This document shows positions 17,396 to 26,409 of a DNA stretch of 64,000 nucleotides, piece after piece (within the stretch, counting starts at the first letter, position 1; the number at the start of each line of letters is the position of its first letter). The notes below the pieces were generated by a model that was given only the letters and a program-made list of their open reading frames with translations, was not told where the DNA came from and searched no databases. Source of the stretch: Pararhodobacter aggregans (GTDB lineage: Bacteria; Pseudomonadota; Alphaproteobacteria; Rhodobacterales; Rhodobacteraceae). Where the stretch lies: contig NZ_QDDR01000006.1 of the NCBI RefSeq assembly GCF_003075525.1, positions 1 to 64,000 on the forward strand. The letters run 5' to 3'. Both the position numbers and the translations under genes were made by a program.

Positions 17396-18646
17396 TCAAT
17401 CCAGCGCCACCAGCGCGTGCCGCTTGCGCCCCGCGGTCAGCTTCAGGGGCGAGGTCAGGTCCTCAGCCTTGATGACCAGCCCGGAATCGCTCAGCGCCTC
17501 GTCATTCAGACGCGCGCCACCCTCGGCGATCAGCCGCTTGGCATCCTTGCCAGATTTCGCCAGACCCGCGCGGACGAAAAGCTGCACGATGGAGACACCT
17601 TCGGCCGCCTCGGCCGCCTCCAGAACGACGCGCGGCAGATCCTCGCCCAGGCCGCCCTCCTCGAAGACCGCCCGCGCTGTCGCCTCGGCCGCCGCCGCGG
17701 CTTCCGCCCCGTGGCAGAGCGTCGTCACCTCATTGGCGAGGATGACCTTGGCCGCGTTGATCTCGGACCCGGCCAGCGCGCCCAGCCGGTTGCATTCCTC
17801 GACCGGCAGCTCGGTATAGAGCTTGAGGAAACGGCCGACATCGGCGTCGGTGGTGTTGCGCCAGAACTGCCAGAATTCATAGGGGCTGAGCATGTCGCCG
17901 TTCAGCCAGACCGCACCACCCTGCGATTTGCCCATTTTGCGGCCGTCCGAGGTGGTCAACAAAGGCGTCGTCAGGCCGAAGATCTGCTCGTCGATCACCC
18001 GGCGGGTCAGGTCTATGCCGTTGACGATGTTGCCCCATTGATCGGAGCCCCCCATCTGCAACAGGCAGCCATAGCGGCGCCGAAGCTCCAGGAAATCATA
18101 GGCTTGCAGGATCATGTAGTTGAATTCGAGGAAGCTCAGCGATTGCTCGCGGTCGATGCGCGACTTCACCGATTCAAACGACAGCATCCGGTTGACGCTG
18201 AAATGTCGCCCGATGTCGCGCAGGAATTCCAGATAGTTCAACCCGTCCAGCCATTCGGCATTGTTGCGCATGATGGCATCGCCCGCGCCCTCGCCATAGG
18301 CGAGGTACTTGGCGAAGACCTGCTTCATGCTGTCGATATTGCCGTCGATCGCCTCGGGCGTGAGCAGCGGGCGCTCTTCCGAGCGGAACGAGGGATCGCC
18401 CACCTTGGTCGTGCCGCCGCCCATCAGGGTGATCGGCTTGTGCCCGGTCTTCTGGAACCAGCGCAGCAGCATGATGTTCAACAGATGCCCGACATGCAGC
18501 GATTTCGCCGTCGCGTCATAGCCGATATAGGCCGGAACCACGCCCTTCAGCAGCGCCTCGTCCAGCCCTTGCAGGTCGGTGCAATCGGCGAGGAAGCCGC
18601 GCTCGATGATGATGCGCAGGAAGTCGGATTTCGGTTGGAACGTCAT
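17396..18646 (-). CDS. tyrS: Tyrosyl-tRNA synthetase
   Basis: Class I aminoacyl-tRNA synthetase (416 aa). HIGH-type motif HVGH at 51-54, tyrosine/ATP site GGSDQWGNI at 199-207, KMSKS-type motif KMGKS at 237-241 and a C-terminal S4-like RNA-binding domain ([24 protein letters not shown]). Start 18646 ([13 protein letters not shown]) is the family start; the open frame upstream lies over the anmK promoter. Divergent from anmK with 61 bp between. Confidence 0.95.
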   Translation of the reverse strand: MTFQPKSDFLRIIIERGFLADCTDLQGLDEALLKGVVPAYIGYDATAKSLHVGHLLNIMLLRWFQKTGHKPITLMGGGTTKVGDPSFRSEERPLLTPEAIDGNIDSMKQVFAKYLAYGEGAGDAIMRNNAEWLDGLNYLEFLRDIGRHFSVNRMLSFESVKSRIDREQSLSFLEFNYMILQAYDFLELRRRYGCLLQMGGSDQWGNIVNGIDLTRRVIDEQIFGLTTPLLTTSDGRKMGKSQGGAVWLNGDMLSPYEFWQFWRNTTDADVGRFLKLYTELPVEECNRLGALAGSEINAAKVILANEVTTLCHGAEAAAAAEATARAVFEEGGLGEDLPRVVLEAAEAAEGVSIVQLFVRAGLAKSGKDAKRLIAEGGARLNDEALSDSGLVIKAEDLTSPLKLTAGRKRHALVALD

Positions 18647-18707
18647 TTCGCTTGTCCTTTGGACGGTCGGGCTGTCTATAGACCGAAGGCCGGGCAAAGG
18701 GAAAGCC

Positions 18708-19787
18708 ATGTTGAAGGGCGGCGTGATGCGGGTGCTGGGCACGATGTCGGGGACTTCGCTGGACGGGGTCGATGCGGCGGTGCTGATGACCGACGGGCAG
18801 GAGATCCTGGGCTTCGGCGACAGCGCCTATCGGCCCTATACGCCCGGGGAACGCGCCGTGCTGCGCGCCGCGCTGGGGGCCTGGCCGGGCGAGCCCCGGG
18901 CCGAGGCCGCGGCCGAGGTGGTCGATCTGGCCCATGCCGAACTGCTGGCCGGGTTCGAGCCGGCGGAACTGGTCGGCTATCACGGCCAGACGCTGGCGCA
19001 CGAACCGGGCGGGCGGGGTACGCATCAGGCGGGATCCGGGCAGCTCCTGGCCGAGGCGCTGGGCTGGCCGGTGGTCTGGGATTTCCGCTCGACCGATGTG
19101 CGGCTGGGCGGGCAGGGCGCGCCGCTCGCGCCCTTCTATCACCACGCGCTGGCCCGCTATCTGCGGCTGCAGGCGCCGGTGGTGTTCCTGAATATCGGCG
19201 GCGTGGCGAATGTCACCTGGTGCGATCCGCGGATCCCGGCGCCGGAACACGCCTGCCTCGCCTTCGATTGCGGGCCGGGCAACGCGCCGATGGACGATTA
19301 TTGCGCCAGGCATCTGGGCTGCGCGCGGGACGAGAACGGCGCCCGCGCCGCCCTCGGCGTGCCGGACGAGGCAAGGCTCGAGGCGTTCGTCGCCCATCCC
19401 TTCTTCCGCCGCATCCCGCCCAAATCGCTGGACCGCGCGGCGCCGATGCCCGATGTCACGGGCCTGGGACCCGAGGACGCCTTGGCCACGCTCGCGGCAG
19501 GCGTGGCGGCAGGCGTGGCGCTGGCCTTCGAGCATTTCCCCGAAGCCCCGGCCCGGGTGCTGGTCTGCGGCGGCGGGCGACATAATGCGACGCTGATGGC
19601 GATGGTGACGGCGGGCTGCGACTGCCCGGTCGAACCGGTCGAGGCCGCGGGGCTCGACGGCGACATGATCGAGGCCCAGGCCTTCGCCTATCTGGCGGCA
19701 CGGGTGGCGAGGGGCCTGCCGACCTCGGCCCCGGGCACGACGGGGGTGGTGGCGCCTGTCGGGGGCGGCACGCTCAGCCAGCCCTGA
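18708..19787 (+). CDS. anmK: Anhydro-N-acetylmuramic acid kinase
   Basis: Cell-wall recycling kinase (359 aa) converting 1,6-anhydroMurNAc to MurNAc-6-phosphate. Characteristic ASKHA-fold motifs: [17 protein letters not shown] at the N-terminus, [36 protein letters not shown] and VCGGGRHN near the C-terminus. The ATG at 18708 is preceded by AAGGGAAAG; an alternative ATG is six codons downstream (18726). The gene lies beside tyrS, as in other Rhodobacterales. Confidence 0.93.
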   Translation: MLKGGVMRVLGTMSGTSLDGVDAAVLMTDGQEILGFGDSAYRPYTPGERAVLRAALGAWPGEPRAEAAAEVVDLAHAELLAGFEPAELVGYHGQTLAHEPGGRGTHQAGSGQLLAEALGWPVVWDFRSTDVRLGGQGAPLAPFYHHALARYLRLQAPVVFLNIGGVANVTWCDPRIPAPEHACLAFDCGPGNAPMDDYCARHLGCARDENGARAALGVPDEARLEAFVAHPFFRRIPPKSLDRAAPMPDVTGLGPEDALATLAAGVAAGVALAFEHFPEAPARVLVCGGGRHNATLMAMVTAGCDCPVEPVEAAGLDGDMIEAQAFAYLAARVARGLPTSAPGTTGVVAPVGGGTLSQP

Positions 19788-19789
19788 CG

Positions 19790-19940
19790 GGGGAGGGGTT
19801 TCGCCCTCGTTGCCCGCTGCCGCGGGCACCTCGGGCGACCAGCGGCGCGGCTTCGCCGCGCCGAAACAGAAAGGGGGGCCGTCTGCCCCCCTCTGCCCTG
19901 CGGGCATTCACCCCCCGAGGATATTTGAGGAACAAAGAAG
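19790..19940. repeat. Intergenic repeat of the ATATTT-GAACAAAG family, copy C
   Basis: Runs from a GGGGTTTCGCCCTC motif through several G/C hairpins to the core GGATATTTGAGGAACAAAG at 19919-19937. It faces copy D in inverted orientation across about 25 bp. Confidence 0.75.
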
Positions 19941-19963
19941 GCGGCTTAATGCCCTCTTAACCT

Positions 19964-20053
19964 TCATCTTTGTTCTCTAAATATCCTCGGGGGTTTCCAA
20001 AGGGGGCCCGAGGGTCCCCTTTGGCGGGGGGCGCGGGGGGCTGGCCCCCCGCA
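19964..20053. repeat. Intergenic repeat of the ATATTT-GAACAAAG family, copy D (inverted relative to C)
   Basis: Core on the minus strand (GGATATTTAGAGAACAAAGA), followed by CCAAAGGGGGCCC...CCCCTTTGG and a GCGGGGGGC-type hairpin, closely matching copies B and G. It ends at the stop of the TetR gene. Confidence 0.75.
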
Positions 20054-20068
20054 TGTTCCAGCCCGGCC

Positions 20069-20662
20069 TCAGGGTTTCAGCAGCCGCTCGAACAGCGTCT
20101 CCAGGAAGGCATCCGCCCCCTCCATCGGGTCGGCGCCGTCGCGGATCATGCGGATCTGGGCGTCGAAATCGGCGTAATGCTGGGTCAGGGCCCAGATCGA
20201 GAAGATCAGGTGGTAGGGATCGACCGGGGCCAGTTGGCCCGCGGCGATCCAGCGGCGGATCAGTGCCGCGCTTTCATCGACCAGTTTCTTCAGGTCGCCG
20301 CCGATCTGGTCACCGAGGCGCGGCGCGCCCTGCAGCACCTCATTGGCGAAGAGCCTGCTTTCGCGGGGAAATTCCCGCGACATCTGCAGTTTGCGGCGCA
20401 TATAGGCCAGGATCTCGGCCTTGCCGTTGCCGTCGGGGTTCAGGGCGCGCAGGGGTTCCAGCCAGACATCGAGCAGATCGTCCAGGAGCGCCCGGTGCAT
20501 CGCCTCCTTGCTGTCGAAATAATAGAGCAGGTTCGGTTTCGACAGCCCCGCCACCCCGGCGATCTGGTCGAGTGTCGCCCCACGAAAGCCCTGCGCCGAA
20601 AAGACGTCGAGCGCCGCGTCGAGGATCTTGCGGCGGTTGCGTCGCTGGATGCGGGTGGTCAT
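20069..20662 (-). CDS. TetR-family regulator, RutR-like (second of a tandem pair)
   Basis: A 197-aa regulator: N-terminal HTH (ILDAALDVFSAQGFRGATLDQIAGVAGLSKPNLLYYFDSKEAMH), then a ligand domain with the RutR-type stretch AYMRRKLQMSREFPRESRLFANEVLQGAPRL and IFSIWALTQHYADFDAQI. RutR binds uracil or thymine and represses pyrimidine catabolism in known members. It overlaps the upstream TetR gene by 4 bp and shares its architecture, so the two are recent paralogs or a heteromeric pair. Divergent to the pyrimidine operon. Confidence 0.85.
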   Translation of the reverse strand: MTTRIQRRNRRKILDAALDVFSAQGFRGATLDQIAGVAGLSKPNLLYYFDSKEAMHRALLDDLLDVWLEPLRALNPDGNGKAEILAYMRRKLQMSREFPRESRLFANEVLQGAPRLGDQIGGDLKKLVDESAALIRRWIAAGQLAPVDPYHLIFSIWALTQHYADFDAQIRMIRDGADPMEGADAFLETLFERLLKP

Positions 20663-21312
20663 CGCGGCGCGCCCGGGTCGAGGCCGATGCCGCGCAGGAC
20701 GATCCCGCAGACCGTCTCGGTCGCGTCCTGCCATTGCGCGTCGGTCAGCGGGCCGCGGTTCAGTGTCTCCACCTGATGGGCGAAATCGGCGTAATGCTGG
20801 GTCGTGGCCCATATCATGTAGAGCAGCCATTTGGGGTCGATGGCGGCAATCCGTCCTTCGGCGATCCAGCGGCGGATCACCGCGACCCGGGTCTCGGTCC
20901 AGGCCTGCAGCGTGGTTTCCAGATAATCCTGGATGATCGGCGCGCCGTGCATCACCTCATTGGCCCAGACCTTGGAGCCCGAGCGGTAATCGCGCGACAG
21001 CAGCATCTTGCGGGCGATGTAGCGGCGCAGCGCGATCTCGGGCTCGGCCTCGGTGTCGAAACTGTCGGCCGCTTCCAGCCAGATCATGAAGATCCGCTCG
21101 ACCACCCGGCGATAGAGCTTTTCCTTGGAGGCAAAGTAGTAATGCAGGTTCGCCTTGGGCAATCCGCAGGCGTCGGCGATGGCCTGCATCGTCGCGCCGC
21201 CGAAGCCCGCTTCGGCGAAGACGACCTCGGCCGCGTCGAGAATGGCGCGCTCGGTCTCCTCGCGCATTTCGGCGCGAGTGCCCGATTTTTCAGCGCTCTC
21301 GGTCTGGGCCAT
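20659..21312 (-). CDS. rutR: TetR-family regulator, RutR-like (first of a tandem pair)
   Basis: A 217-aa regulator with HTH at residues 22-70 (AILDAAEVVFAEAGFGGATMQAIADACGLPKANLHYYFASKEKLY) and a RutR-like C-domain (ARKMLLSRDYRSGSKVWANEVMHGAPI, MIWATTQHYADFAHQVETL). I take the start at 21312 (MAQTES); upstream codons run into the divergent promoter. The operator TTGACTGGTTGGTCAG, 42 bp upstream, fits RutR consensus TTGACCA-N2-TGGTCAA at 11 of 14 specified bases, so this gene probably represses the operon and itself, with relief by uracil or thymine (inference). Confidence 0.87.
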   Translation of the reverse strand: MAQTESAEKSGTRAEMREETERAILDAAEVVFAEAGFGGATMQAIADACGLPKANLHYYFASKEKLYRRVVERIFMIWLEAADSFDTEAEPEIALRRYIARKMLLSRDYRSGSKVWANEVMHGAPIIQDYLETTLQAWTETRVAVIRRWIAEGRIAAIDPKWLLYMIWATTQHYADFAHQVETLNRGPLTDAQWQDATETVCGIVLRGIGLDPGAPR

Positions 21313-21353
21313 GCGTGCCCCGTCCCCCGTCCTGAACCCGCCCCCAAGAGACC

Positions 21354-21381
21354 TTGACTGGTTGGTCAGGTCTGCTAGCGT
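21354..21381 (+). promoter_or_regulatory. RutR-like operator overlapping a divergent-side promoter
   Basis: TTGACTGGTTGGTCAG at 21354-21369 matches the RutR consensus at 11 of 14 specified bases. The same bases give a -35 hexamer TTGACT, with a weak -10 TAGCGT at 21376-21381 after a 16-bp spacer, reading toward the aminotransferase gene. Binding would block polymerase. Confidence 0.65.
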
Positions 21382-21476
21382 CGTTTCTGACCCCCGCCTT
21401 TCGTGGCCGGGTTCCAGCGAGAATAGGCCCGCGCCAGCGCCGTGACAACCCGGCCCGCCCGCCATCGGAGAGACAG

Positions 21477-22805
21477 ATGAGCCTCGATCATCCCAAGACC
21501 CCCAACGACCTCAGCGCCTTCTGGATGCCGTTCACGGCAAACCGCCAGTTCAAGCAGGCGCCGCGCATGCTGGTCGCCTCGCAGGACATGCATTACACCA
21601 GCCATGACGGCCGCCAGATCCTGGACGGAACGGCGGGGCTGTGGTGCTGCAACGCGGGCCATTGCCGGCCGAAGATCGTCGAGGCGATCCAGAAATCCGC
21701 GGCCGAACTCGATTACGCGCCCGCCTTCCAGATGGGCCACCCGATGGCTTTCGAGTTGGCCAGCCGCCTTGTCGACATGTCGCCGGAGGGCTTCGATCAT
21801 GTCTTCTTCACCAACTCGGGGTCGGAATCCGTCGACACCGCGCTGAAGATCGCGCTGGCCTATCACCGGGCTAGGGGCGAGGGATCGCGGACCCGCCTCA
21901 TCGGCCGCGAGAAGGGCTATCACGGCGTCGGTTTCGGCGGGATTTCCGTCGGCGGTCTGGTCAACAACCGCCGGGTCTTCGGCACGCTGCTCAATGGCAC
22001 CGACCATCTGAGCCACACCTATCTGCCCGACCAGAACCGCTGGGCCAAGGGTCAGCCGGAGCATGGCGAGACCCTCGCCGACGAGTTGGAGCGCATGGTC
22101 GCGCTGCATGGCGCCGACACCATCGCGGCGGTGATCGTCGAGCCGGTGGCGGGCTCGGCCGGTGTGATCCTGCCGCCCAAGGGCTATCTGGAGAAGCTGC
22201 GCGCGATCACCAAGAAGCACGGCATCCTGTTGATTTTCGATGAGGTCATCACCGGCTTCGGCCGCCTCGGCGCGCCTTTTGCGGCGGATTATTTCGGCGT
22301 GATGCCCGACATGATGACCACGGCCAAGGGCCTGACCTCGGGCACGGTGCCGATGGGCGCGGTCTTCGTCACCGGGGCGGTGCATGACACGTTCATGACC
22401 GGACCCGAACATATGATCGAGCTGTTCCACGGCTATACCTATTCCGGTTCGCCCATCGCCTGCGCCGCGGGCATCGCCACGCAGGAACTCTACCGCGAGG
22501 AAGGGCTCTTCCAGCGCTGCGCCGATATCGCGCCCTATTGGGAAGAGGCGTTGCATTCGCTGAAGGGCGCGCGGCATGTGATCGACATCCGCAACCTCGG
22601 GCTGATTGGCGCCATCGAACTGGAACCGATCGCCGGTGAGCCGACCAAGCGCGCCTTCACCGCCTTCCTCAAGGCCTATGAGAAGGGGATCCTGATCCGC
22701 ACGACCGGCGACATCATCGCCATGTCGCCGCCCCTGATCATCGAGAAAGAGCATATCGACCAGCTGATCGGCACCATCAAGGACGTGCTGGACACGCTGG
22801 ACTGA
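21477..22805 (+). CDS. Class III aminotransferase, probably beta-alanine/omega-amino acid-pyruvate transaminase
   Basis: A 442-aa PLP transaminase. The PLP-binding Lys is K284 in TTAKGLTSG, with FDEV at 254-257 and GSES in FFTNSGSESVDTALK at 114-117. The family is that of omega-amino acid-pyruvate aminotransferases that convert beta-alanine (from uracil) or 3-aminoisobutyrate (from thymine) to the semialdehydes. It is the first gene of the pyrimidine operon; GGAG precedes the ATG at 21477. Substrate is inferred from the neighbours hydA and the ureidopropionase. Confidence 0.87.
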   Translation: MSLDHPKTPNDLSAFWMPFTANRQFKQAPRMLVASQDMHYTSHDGRQILDGTAGLWCCNAGHCRPKIVEAIQKSAAELDYAPAFQMGHPMAFELASRLVDMSPEGFDHVFFTNSGSESVDTALKIALAYHRARGEGSRTRLIGREKGYHGVGFGGISVGGLVNNRRVFGTLLNGTDHLSHTYLPDQNRWAKGQPEHGETLADELERMVALHGADTIAAVIVEPVAGSAGVILPPKGYLEKLRAITKKHGILLIFDEVITGFGRLGAPFAADYFGVMPDMMTTAKGLTSGTVPMGAVFVTGAVHDTFMTGPEHMIELFHGYTYSGSPIACAAGIATQELYREEGLFQRCADIAPYWEEALHSLKGARHVIDIRNLGLIGAIELEPIAGEPTKRAFTAFLKAYEKGILIRTTGDIIAMSPPLIIEKEHIDQLIGTIKDVLDTLD

Positions 22806-22817
22806 GGCGGCAACCCG

Positions 22818-23210
22818 GTGGCGGCGGCGGAGATCATACGCGACGGGGCCGAGATGGTCCGCCGGATGCGCCCCGAACGGGTCGCCGGGCGCTATGTCTT
22901 CCGCAGCCTCTCGGCCGCCGATCTGGCGGCGCGCCTGCCCGAGATCCGGGGCTTCTTTGTCGAGGGCGAAGGGCCCTCGGCCATCCTGCCCGCGGCGCCC
23001 GGCGACCCGGACGCCATGGCGCAGATCACCCTGCAGGTGCATTCGGCGCTGGATGGCGTCGGACTGACGGCGGCTGTATCGGGCGCGCTGGCGGCTCGGG
23101 GCATCCCCTGCAACATGGTGGCAGCGCTGCACCATGACCATCTGTTCGTGCCCGAAGACCGGGCCGAGGCCGCTCTGGCCGTGCTGACGGCGCTGGCGGC
23201 AGAGAGTTAG
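22818..23210 (+). CDS. ACT-domain protein (small, unknown function)
   Basis: A 130-aa protein whose C-terminal half reads like a tandem ACT-type ligand fold (AQITLQVHSALDGVGLTAAVSGALAARGIPCNMVAALHHDHLFVPEDRAEAAL), as in small ACT-only proteins of the DUF2241 type. It has a GTG start at 22818; no obvious SD other than GAGGCGG. It lies between the transaminase and the amidohydrolase, 13 bp each side, so it is co-transcribed. It may sense a pathway amino acid, but this is a guess from the domain. Confidence 0.65.
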   Translation: MAAAEIIRDGAEMVRRMRPERVAGRYVFRSLSAADLAARLPEIRGFFVEGEGPSAILPAAPGDPDAMAQITLQVHSALDGVGLTAAVSGALAARGIPCNMVAALHHDHLFVPEDRAEAALAVLTALAAES

Positions 23211-23222
23211 AAGGACCTGACG

Positions 23223-24473
23223 ATGAGTGCTCCCGGCGAAAACCTCCGCATCAACCCGGACCGGCTCTGGGACAGCCTGATGGAGATGGCCCGGATCGGC
23301 CCGGGCGTCGCGGGCGGCAACAACCGCCAGACCCTGACCGACGAGGATGGCGAGGGGCGGCATCTGTTCCAGCGCTGGTGCGAGGCGGCGGGGATGAACA
23401 TGGGCGTCGACCAGATCGGCAACATGTTCGCGACCCGCGCAGGCACGGACCCGGACGCCGCGCCGGTCTACATGGGCTCGCATCTGGATACCCAGCCGAC
23501 GGGCGGCAAGTATGACGGGGTGCTGGGGGTTCTGGGCGCGCTGGAAGCGGTGCGCACGATGAACGATCTGGGCATCAAGACCAAGCATCCCATCGTCGTG
23601 GTCAACTGGACCAACGAGGAGGGGACACGCTTTGCCCCAGCCATGCTGGCGTCCGGGGTCTTCGCCGGGCGGCACAGTCTCGACTGGGCGCTGGACCGGG
23701 TGGATGCCAAGGGCAAGCGGTTCGGGGATGAGCTGGAGCGGATCGGTTGGAAAGGGTCCGAGGAGGTTGGCGCGCGCAAGATCCATGCGCTTTTTGAGCT
23801 GCATATCGAGCAGGGCCCGATCCTGGAGGCCGAGGGCAAGGATATCGGCGTCGTCACCCATGGGCAGGGGCTCAGGTGGATCGAATGCACGGTGACCGGC
23901 AAGGACAGCCACACCGGCTCGACCCCCATGCCGATGCGCAAGAACGCAGGGCGCGGGCTGGCGCTGCTGACCGAGCTGGTGCACGAGATCGCCATGAAGC
24001 ACCAGCCGGGCGCGGTGGGGGCGATCGGGCATATCGACGTCTATCCCAATTCGCGCAACGTCATTCCCGGCAAGGTGGTGTTCACGGTCGATTTCCGCTC
24101 GCATCTGCCCGAGGTGCTGCACGGGATGGTGGACGAGTTCAACGCCCGCGCCCCGGGGATCTGCGAGGGGATCGGCGTCGGCTTCGAGTCGCAGATCGTC
24201 GGCCAGTTCGAGCCGCCGGCTTTTGATGTGGATTGCGTGGGCCGGGTCCGCGCGGCGGCCGAGCGGCTGGGCTATAGCCACATGGATATCATCTCGGGTG
24301 CCGGGCACGACGCCTGCTGGATCAACGATCTGGCGCCGACGGCGATGATCATGTGCCCCTGCGTCGACGGGCTGTCGCACAACGAGGCCGAGGAGATTTC
24401 AAAGGACTGGGCCGCGGCCGGGACCGATGTGCTGCTGCACGCGGTGCTGGAGACGGCGGAGGTGGTCAGCTGA
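23223..24473 (+). CDS. N-carbamoyl-beta-alanine amidohydrolase (M20-type beta-ureidopropionase)
   Basis: A 416-aa metal-dependent amidohydrolase of the AmaB/HyuC/beta-ureidopropionase family, hydrolysing N-carbamoyl-beta-alanine to beta-alanine, CO2 and ammonia. Metal ligands are evident in GSHLDTQPTGGKYDG (H87, D89, D98), NEEGTRFAPAM and HIEQGPILE; ligand motifs near the C-terminus are SGAGHDACWI and SHNEAEE. ATG at 23223. A repeat of the ATATTT-GAACAAAG family follows the stop and separates this gene from the next. Confidence 0.9.
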   Translation: MSAPGENLRINPDRLWDSLMEMARIGPGVAGGNNRQTLTDEDGEGRHLFQRWCEAAGMNMGVDQIGNMFATRAGTDPDAAPVYMGSHLDTQPTGGKYDGVLGVLGALEAVRTMNDLGIKTKHPIVVVNWTNEEGTRFAPAMLASGVFAGRHSLDWALDRVDAKGKRFGDELERIGWKGSEEVGARKIHALFELHIEQGPILEAEGKDIGVVTHGQGLRWIECTVTGKDSHTGSTPMPMRKNAGRGLALLTELVHEIAMKHQPGAVGAIGHIDVYPNSRNVIPGKVVFTVDFRSHLPEVLHGMVDEFNARAPGICEGIGVGFESQIVGQFEPPAFDVDCVGRVRAAAERLGYSHMDIISGAGHDACWINDLAPTAMIMCPCVDGLSHNEAEEISKDWAAAGTDVLLHAVLETAEVVS

Positions 24474-24477
24474 CGGG

Positions 24478-24614
24478 GCAGCAGCCCCAGACAACGTAAA
24501 GGGGGGGGCCAGCCCCCAGAGACACAAAGGGCGGGGGGCCAGCCCCCCGCGCCCCCCGCTCAAGGGGGTTTTCCACCCCCTTGAGAAACCCCCGAGGATA
24601 TTTCTGGAACAAAG
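24478..24614. repeat. Intergenic repeat of the ATATTT-GAACAAAG family, copy E (inside the operon)
   Basis: Hairpins GGGGGGGCCAGCCCCC (24508-24520 region), GCGGGGGGCCAGCCCCCCGC and CAAGGGGGTTTTCCACCCCCTTG lead to the core GGATATTTCTGGAACAAAG, which abuts the ATG of the downstream gene and gives it a GGAA ribosome-binding site. Confidence 0.75.
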
Positions 24615-24938
24615 ATGGGGCAGAGGGACGAGGATATGGCGGCGCGGATCGGGGCGCTGGTCGAGGCCGAGATCGCGGGCTTCGATGCGTCCTCGCGCGC
24701 GGGGGCGATGACCTTGCAGGATTTCCAGGCGCGGCGGGTGAAGCGGCACCGGGCGGTGACGGTGAATTTCTCGGGCGGGATCACCCAGACCTGCTGGACG
24801 GTCTGCCGCTCGGACGGGTGTTATTCGGTCCTCTATGTCCCCCGCGCGGCATGTTTCGCGCTCTGCGTGGACAGCGATTTCGGACCTTTGGATATCGGCG
24901 TGCACGGGCGGGCGCTCGATTGTTTCGCCAGCGTATGA
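24615..24938 (+). CDS. Hypothetical protein in the pyrimidine operon
   Basis: A 107-aa cytosolic protein that I do not recognise. It has an acidic N-terminus and a core VTVNFSGGITQTCWTVCRSDGCYSVLYVPRAACFALCVDSDFGPLDI with six cysteines. An internal ATG at 24636 is possible. It lies 16 bp before hydA. The start at 24615 is supported by the GGAA-type site just upstream, which comes from the intergenic repeat. Confidence 0.5.
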   Translation: MGQRDEDMAARIGALVEAEIAGFDASSRAGAMTLQDFQARRVKRHRAVTVNFSGGITQTCWTVCRSDGCYSVLYVPRAACFALCVDSDFGPLDIGVHGRALDCFASV

Positions 24939-24954
24939 AGCAACAGGAGAGAGC

Positions 24955-26409
24955 ATGAGCACCGTCATCAAGAACGGCACCATCGTCACCGCGGATCTGA
25001 CCTACAAGGCCGATGTGCTGGTGGAGGGCGGCGTCATCACCGCCATCGGCGCGGGGCTGAAGGGCGACACCGACCTGGACGCGACCGGCTGCTATGTCAT
25101 GCCGGGCGGGATCGACCCGCATACCCATCTGGAAATGCCCTTCATGGGCACCTATTCCAGCGATGATTTCGAGAGCGGGACGCGGGCCGCGCTGGCCGGT
25201 GGCACCACCATGGTGGTCGATTTCGCGCTGCCGAGCCCGGGGCAGGGGCTGCTCGACGCGCTGCAGATGTGGGACAACAAATCGACCCGGGCCAATTGCG
25301 ACTATTCTTTCCACATGGCGGTGACCTGGTGGGGCGAGCAGGTCTTCAACGAGATGGAGAGCGTGGTCAAGGACCGCGGCATCAACACCTTCAAGCATTT
25401 CATGGCCTACAAGGGCGCGCTGATGGTGAATGACGACGAGATGTATGCCTCGTTCCAGCGGCTGGCGGAGCTGGGCGGGATCGCCATGGTCCATGCCGAG
25501 AACGGCGATATCGTCGCCGAGATGACCGCCAAGCTGCTGGCGGCGGGCAATACCGGGCCCGAGGCGCATGCCTATTCGCGCCCCTCCCAGGTCGAGGGCG
25601 AGGCGACCAACCGCGCCATCATGATCGCCGATATGGCGGGGGTGCCGCTTTACGTCGTGCATACCTCCTGCGAGGAGGCGCATGAGGCGATCCGGCGGGC
25701 CAAGCAGAACGGCAAGCGGGTCTGGGGCGAGCCCCTGATCCAGCACCTGACGCTCGATGAGAGCGAGTATTTCAACGCCGACTGGGACCATGCGGCGCGG
25801 CGCGTCATGTCGCCGCCCTTCCGCAACAAGAAGCATCAGGACAGCCTCTGGGCCGGGTTGCAGGCGGGCACGCTGAGCGTGGTGGCGACCGACCATTGCG
25901 CCTTTACCACCGATCAGAAGCGCTATGGGATCGGCGATTTCTCGAAGATCCCCAACGGGACCGGCGGGCTGGAGGACCGGATGCCGATGCTCTGGACCCA
26001 GGGCGTGAACACCGGACGGATCACGATGAATGAATTCGTCGCCGTCACCTCGACCAATATCGCCAAGATCATGAACATGTACCCGAAGAAGGGCGCGGTT
26101 CTGGTCGGCGCGGATGCGGATCTGGTGGTCTGGGACCCGGCCAAGGAGAAGACGATCAGCGCGGGGTCGCAGCAATCCTCCATTGATTACAACGTCTTCG
26201 AAGGCCAGCACGTCAAGGGTCTGCCGCGCTTCACCCTGACGCGGGGCAGGGTCGCGGTGCATGACGGCGAGATCCGCACCGAGGAGGGCCATGGTAAATT
26301 CGTCAAGCGCGAGGCCAATGGCCCGGTCAACCGCGCGTTGTCGAGCTGGAAGGAACTGACCGCGCCGCGGCCGGTGGAGCGGTCGGGCATCCCGGCGACG
26401 GGGGTATGA
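24955..26409 (+). CDS. hydA: Dihydropyrimidinase
   Basis: A 484-aa binuclear zinc cyclic amidohydrolase that opens dihydrouracil and dihydrothymine rings to N-carbamoyl-beta-amino acids. Metal ligands H56 and H58 sit in GGIDPHTHLEMP, and the carbamylated Lys is in the FMAYKGA motif (K153); His ligands occur in YVVHTSC and further substrate/metal residues in VVATDHCAFTTDQKR. Start 24955 (MSTVIKNG) follows GGAGAG, 4-5 bp before the ATG. It overlaps the VOC gene stop-start by 4 bp, so the operon is coupled. Confidence 0.93.
   Translation: MSTVIKNGTIVTADLTYKADVLVEGGVITAIGAGLKGDTDLDATGCYVMPGGIDPHTHLEMPFMGTYSSDDFESGTRAALAGGTTMVVDFALPSPGQGLLDALQMWDNKSTRANCDYSFHMAVTWWGEQVFNEMESVVKDRGINTFKHFMAYKGALMVNDDEMYASFQRLAELGGIAMVHAENGDIVAEMTAKLLAAGNTGPEAHAYSRPSQVEGEATNRAIMIADMAGVPLYVVHTSCEEAHEAIRRAKQNGKRVWGEPLIQHLTLDESEYFNADWDHAARRVMSPPFRNKKHQDSLWAGLQAGTLSVVATDHCAFTTDQKRYGIGDFSKIPNGTGGLEDRMPMLWTQGVNTGRITMNEFVAVTSTNIAKIMNMYPKKGAVLVGADADLVVWDPAKEKTISAGSQQSSIDYNVFEGQHVKGLPRFTLTRGRVAVHDGEIRTEEGHGKFVKREANGPVNRALSSWKELTAPRPVERSGIPATGV

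Noticed and set aside
21375-24380. 1001-aa open frame antisense to the transaminase and ureidopropionase genes
   Set aside because: Shadow of real genes; composition is Arg/His/Gln-rich and without domains.
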